Of a stretch of 64,000 bases of DNA, positions 60,536 to 64,000 are shown piece after piece; the stretch's first letter is position 1; the number at the start of each line of letters is the position of its first letter. Under the pieces are notes generated by a model that was given only the letters and a program-made list of their open reading frames with translations, did no database searches and was not told the origin of the DNA. The position numbers were made by a program, and so were the translations under genes. Source of the DNA: Woronichinia naegeliana WA131 (GTDB taxonomy: Bacteria > Cyanobacteriota > Cyanobacteriia > Cyanobacteriales > Microcystaceae); NCBI GenBank assembly GCA_025370055.1, contig CP073041.1, positions 7,803,616 through 7,867,615 of the forward strand, given 5' to 3'.

Positions 60536-61924
60536 GTGACAACTGCAAAAAAAACCTGGAGCGATCGCTTTGAAGGCTCATTACATCCTTCTATTGTTTT
60601 GTTTAATGCCAGTATTGGCTTTGATATTGAGTTAATTGAATATGATTTAACCGGTTCCATTGCCCATGCCAAAATGTTAGCCCACACCGGGATCATTTCT
60701 AGCGAAGAGGCAGAACAGTTAACCCAGGGATTAGAACAAATTCGCCAAGAATATCGAGAAGGGAATTTCAATCCCGGCGTTGATCAGGAAGATGTACATT
60801 TTGCTGTGGAACGGCGATTGACGGAAATTGTCGGCGATGTGGGTAAAAAACTGCATACGGCTCGCTCCCGTAACGATCAAGTAGGAACAGACGTTCGACT
60901 TTACCTCAGGGAACAAATTGATCAGATTCGGATCAAACTACGGGATTTTCAGCAAGTCTTGGTTACGTTAGCAGCAGCCCATGTGGAAACCTTAATTCCT
61001 GGCTATACCCATTTACAACGGGCTCAACCGGTCAGTCTAGCCCATCATTTACTGGCCTATTTCCAAATGGCCCAACGGGATTGGCAACGCTTAGGAGAAA
61101 TTCGCGCTCGTACTAATGTTTCGCCTCTGGGATCGGGAGCTTTAGCCGGAACCACTTTTCCCATCGATCGCCATTTCAGTGCTAACTTACTGGGGTTTGA
61201 AGGAGTCTATGCCAATAGTTTGGATGGAGTCAGCGATCGCGACTTTGCCATTGAGTTTCTGAATGCGGCCAGTTTGATCATGGTACATCTCAGTCGGTTA
61301 AGCGAAGAAATGATTCTTTGGGCCTCCCAGGAATTTAGTTTTATTAGCCTCACCGACAGTTGCGCTACGGGGTCAAGTATTATGCCCCAAAAGAAAAATC
61401 CCGATGTTCCCGAACTCATCCGAGGAAAGGCAGGACGGGTGATTGGTCATCTGCAAGGTATGTTGGTTCTAATGAAAGGTTTGCCTCTAGCCTATAACAA
61501 GGACTTACAGGAGGACAAAGAAGCTCTTTTTGATGCGGTTAAGACTGTCTTAGTGTCCCTCGAAGCGATGACCATTCTGTTAGAAGAAGGCATTATCTTC
61601 CGTCAAGAAAGATTGGCTCAAGCCGTTGCTGAAGACTTTTCCAATGCCACCGATGTGGCCGATTATTTGGCGGCTAAAGGGGTTCCTTTCCGTGAAGCCT
61701 ATAATTTAGTGGGTAAAGTGGTTAAAACCAGTCTCGCAGCCGGAAAGTTACTTAAAGATCTCACCCTAGAGGAATGGCAAGCCCTCCATCCCGCCTTTGA
61801 AACTGATATCTATGCCGCGATCGCCCCTCAACAGGTGGTAGCTGCCCGCAATAGTTACGGTGGAACAGGTTTTGAACAGGTTAAATTTGCAGTAGAACAA
61901 GCCCAGAGTATTCTAAATGCCTAA
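60536..61924 (+). CDS. argH: Argininosuccinate lyase
   Basis: This 462-residue enzyme of arginine synthesis cleaves argininosuccinate to arginine and fumarate. Signatures: [65 protein letters not shown] and the [20 protein letters not shown] loop with the catalytic Ser. The start is a GTG at 60536, preceded by AGGTCAAGG. Length is normal for the family. Confidence 0.97.
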   Translation: MTTAKKTWSDRFEGSLHPSIVLFNASIGFDIELIEYDLTGSIAHAKMLAHTGIISSEEAEQLTQGLEQIRQEYREGNFNPGVDQEDVHFAVERRLTEIVGDVGKKLHTARSRNDQVGTDVRLYLREQIDQIRIKLRDFQQVLVTLAAAHVETLIPGYTHLQRAQPVSLAHHLLAYFQMAQRDWQRLGEIRARTNVSPLGSGALAGTTFPIDRHFSANLLGFEGVYANSLDGVSDRDFAIEFLNAASLIMVHLSRLSEEMILWASQEFSFISLTDSCATGSSIMPQKKNPDVPELIRGKAGRVIGHLQGMLVLMKGLPLAYNKDLQEDKEALFDAVKTVLVSLEAMTILLEEGIIFRQERLAQAVAEDFSNATDVADYLAAKGVPFREAYNLVGKVVKTSLAAGKLLKDLTLEEWQALHPAFETDIYAAIAPQQVVAARNSYGGTGFEQVKFAVEQAQSILNA

Positions 61925-62009
61925 AATACTAACTTATTCAAGCTAATTCTAGCTGTTAACTTGTTAAACAAAAAACAATTAACCCTAATTGACATCAATC
62001 TAAAAAACA

Positions 62010-62627
62010 ATGAGTTTTACCATTAATTTATTAGATAACTTGGACTATGATGAAGCCGAAACACAACTAGAAGGCTACATTGAAGAAGTGACTGAAAAAT
62101 TTCTCCAGTCTCCAGAAGGAATCGATCACGCTAAAACCTATCCAGAAGTTGGTAATTGGATCTATTATTTTATGAGTTATGGTTATCGATACGAGGCGTT
62201 TACCCCTTCAAAAATGACCAAGAACAACGTTGAACTAGTCATGGAAAGCTTGTTACCACGCAAGGTTAGCATCTTCAACAAATCTGACGCGGATGACGCA
62301 ATTCCTGAACTAGTCGCCTTTTGGTCTTTTTTAGAGCGGGAATATCAGCTTAAACAGGCGAAAAGCATTATTACTTATTTATTGAGTATAAAGGCCAAGT
62401 TTCCTGATTGGATGATGGATCCGGCTCGTGGTGGTTTGGCTAAGAGCTTTTTGATGGGGGGAATGGCAGCTGGATTCGATATGACAAGCCAAGAGGGAAT
62501 GAACGAATTCAAAGACTTGTATAATGCTCAACTACGCGGAAAAGCGGGAAAACCAGAAGACAAAAAAAAGGGATTTGGCACTTGGACTCAAACTAAGCAT
62601 AAGTCTCCACGACGCAAGAAAAAATAA
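62010..62627 (+). CDS. Conserved hypothetical protein
   Basis: This 205-residue protein is unrecognised. It is mostly helical (YDEAETQLEGYIEEVTEKFLQ, LVAFWSFLEREYQLKQAKSIITYLL) with a basic Lys/Arg tail (KHKSPRRKKK) that could bind nucleic acid. No signal peptide or membrane helix. It lies 85 bp after argH and 40 bp before a Nudix gene. Confidence 0.7.
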   Translation: MSFTINLLDNLDYDEAETQLEGYIEEVTEKFLQSPEGIDHAKTYPEVGNWIYYFMSYGYRYEAFTPSKMTKNNVELVMESLLPRKVSIFNKSDADDAIPELVAFWSFLEREYQLKQAKSIITYLLSIKAKFPDWMMDPARGGLAKSFLMGGMAAGFDMTSQEGMNEFKDLYNAQLRGKAGKPEDKKKGFGTWTQTKHKSPRRKKK

Positions 62628-62667
62628 GTTAATCTAAATCTAACATTTCTTAGTGATCGGATTATGT

Positions 62668-63123
62668 ATGCTTCAAGTACAGAGATATGCTAAAGCCTTT
62701 CTCAAGGTGGCTTTCCGTCATCCGATTACGGGAACAACCATTATCCCCATTCTCCCTGATGGCCGGATTGTCTTAATTCAACGACGAGATACGGGACAAT
62801 GGGGCTTGCCAGGGGGATTAGTCGATTGGGGAGAAGAGTTGTTAAGTACTGCCCAACGAGAGTTAAAAGAGGAAACGGGGCTGAATTTCTTGAAAATCCA
62901 GCGTTTAGTGGGAGTCTATTCTGCTCCTGATCGTGATCCCCGAATGCACTCTATCTCCATTGTTATCGCGGCCCAGGTGGAAGGAGAGGTAAAAACAGAA
63001 GACTCGCTGGAAGTTATGGATGTTAAGGCTTTTACACGGGAAGAACTGCCATTAGGAAATTTGAGCCACGATCATGATCGCCAATTAAATGATTTTTTGG
63101 CGGGAGCGATCATTGTTGCCTAA
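62668..63123 (+). CDS. Nudix hydrolase
   Basis: This 151-residue protein has an intact Nudix box, GGLVDWGEELLSTAQ then RELKEETGL, matching GX5EX7REUXEEXGU, with Mg-binding glutamates. It hydrolyses a nucleoside-diphosphate-linked compound; the substrate cannot be told. The ATG at 62668 is preferred over an upstream GTG because it begins the family-like MLQVQRYAKAFL. It converges with radC, 6 bp between the stops. Confidence 0.9.
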   Translation: MLQVQRYAKAFLKVAFRHPITGTTIIPILPDGRIVLIQRRDTGQWGLPGGLVDWGEELLSTAQRELKEETGLNFLKIQRLVGVYSAPDRDPRMHSISIVIAAQVEGEVKTEDSLEVMDVKAFTREELPLGNLSHDHDRQLNDFLAGAIIVA

Positions 63124-63129
63124 CAAACC

Positions 63130-63861
63130 TTAATCGTCCTGGGGAAAACGTTCCCATAAATCAGTTATTTGTCGCAAACTCTGATGGTCTCCATTCCCTA
63201 AAATGAGATGATCTAAGACCGGAATTTGTAAACACTGCGCTCCCTGTAGCAATAATTCTGTTAACTGAAGATCTTCTGGACTAGGTTCTAGACTGCCGGA
63301 AGGATGATTATGGGCCACAATCAATTTGGTTGCTCCTTGTTTAATCACTTCTCGAAAAATTTCACGGGGATGAATCAGGGTTTCTGTGGCTGTGCCAATG
63401 GTGATTACACGGGTCGCTAAAAGGCGGTTTTTGGTATCTAGCATGACGATCGCAAAATGTTCCTTGGCCTGCCACATTAATTCCAAACTTAAGGCTGAGG
63501 CGGCGGCTCCTGGACTATCGATGACCACACGTTCTAGCGGACGGGTTTGAAAGACGCGTTTACCCAGTTCAACGGCGGCCAAAATCGTTGTCGCTTTTGC
63601 CGGGCCAATGCCAGGGAAGTTCATTAACTCCTGGGGATGAATTTCTCGTAGCACATCGAGGGGATCGCGCCGATCTTGCCCTAACTGATGCAAAATATGC
63701 TGTCCTAAACCAACGGCAGATAGTTTACCTTTGCCTTGACCCGTTGCCAACAAAATGGCTAATAATTCCGCACTGGAAAGGTGTTTTGCTCCTAAACTGA
63801 GTAAACGTTCCCTAGGGCGTTCAGTGGTCGGTAAATCAGCGATTCTCAGGCTATAGGTCAT
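63130..63861 (-). CDS. radC: RadC family protein (JAB/MPN-type)
   Basis: This 243-residue protein has an N-terminal helix-hairpin-helix-like region ([40 protein letters not shown]) and a C-terminal MPN domain with the metal site [15 protein letters not shown] and [18 protein letters not shown]. It was historically called a DNA repair protein, but its true biochemical role is unsettled. The stretch beyond its start, 63862-64000, holds a HIP1 site and no gene I can support. Confidence 0.93.
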   Translation of the reverse strand: MTYSLRIADLPTTERPRERLLSLGAKHLSSAELLAILLATGQGKGKLSAVGLGQHILHQLGQDRRDPLDVLREIHPQELMNFPGIGPAKATTILAAVELGKRVFQTRPLERVVIDSPGAAASALSLELMWQAKEHFAIVMLDTKNRLLATRVITIGTATETLIHPREIFREVIKQGATKLIVAHNHPSGSLEPSPEDLQLTELLLQGAQCLQIPVLDHLILGNGDHQSLRQITDLWERFPQDD

Positions 63862-64000
63862 GATAAGCTCAACTCTTGAGGTGAAATCAGTTAAAATGCG
63901 ATTTTACGATACTTGTTTACCGATTTATTTTCTGCGAAAAGCGATCGCCGCTCTGATTAGCTACCACTGACAAATATTGTGTCGTCCTGTTGCTGACCTA

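Noticed and set aside
63896..63970. Short frame near the window end starting [15 protein letters not shown]
   Set aside because: It has only 24 codons, includes a HIP1 site and has no ribosome site or homology clue.

Overview
The window comes from a cyanobacterium. The octamer GCGATCGC (HIP1) recurs throughout, and there is a chlorophyll-pathway AcsF, an SLH-type outer-membrane porin, a triple-octamer cyanobacterial Pho box and several families typical of cyanobacteria. The microginin-type gene cluster points to a bloom-forming genus such as Microcystis, Planktothrix, Woronichinia or a relative; the sequence alone does not let me choose among them.

Region 1 (1-22139, all + strand) is a hybrid PKS/NRPS cluster of the microginin type. 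It holds the C-terminal part of an unidentified upstream gene (possibly a dimetal fatty-acyl halogenase), a 3508-residue KS-AT-ACP-aminotransferase-monooxygenase-C-(broken A)-A-PCP protein, a C-A-NMT-PCP protein, a C-A-PCP-TE protein and an SbmA-like ABC exporter. Reading the A-domain pockets by eye gives Ser, Leu (N-methylated) and Tyr. This predicts a linear 3-amino-2-hydroxyacyl-Ser-NMeLeu-Tyr peptide. A truncated Tyr-type A domain is embedded in front of the Ser A domain, and GC-rich dispersed repeats sit in frame at the same place in all three intact A domains.

Region 2 (22140-29960) is a plastic, defence-like island. It has a DUF433/DUF5615 toxin-antitoxin pair, DUF4926 and DUF5678-like small genes, duplicated fragments of those genes, an ISKra4-type insertion sequence with clean ends, and a 1266-residue CHAT-protease/STAND-NTPase/TPR protein. 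A translationally coupled pair of small genes lies divergent from the CHAT gene.

Region 3 (29966-41744) carries larC and a TsaC/YciO-like gene (divergent, with start codons only 3 bp apart), rfbC, an ABC-2 permease, IS remnants and a cobalt-type nitrile hydratase operon. In that operon the alpha subunit starts with a Tat-like signal and an unlisted 45-codon gene sits between alpha and beta. An SLH porin, a small secreted protein, an AraC-type regulator and a phosphate-binding protein behind a Pho box follow.

Region 4 (41745-51040) contains a cyclic-nucleotide-binding/ZIP-like membrane gene split by a 1602-bp IS4-family element with a perfect 9-bp target duplication. It also has an MscS channel, a surface protein with a 17-C tract next to its start codon, DUF29 and DUF3782-like genes, and a solo tnpB with a right-end hairpin. 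Region 5 (51041-64000) is mostly ordinary chromosome: acsF, a creatininase-family gene, Uma2, two amino-acid ABC permeases, an unrecognised helical protein, a GAF/SpoIIE phosphatase with an overlapping small membrane gene, argH, a Nudix hydrolase and radC.

Two kinds of small dispersed DNA shape the window. One is a family of intergenic palindromes beginning GTAGGG. The other is short inserts that interrupt proteins in frame, three of them apparently at GCGATCGC sites.
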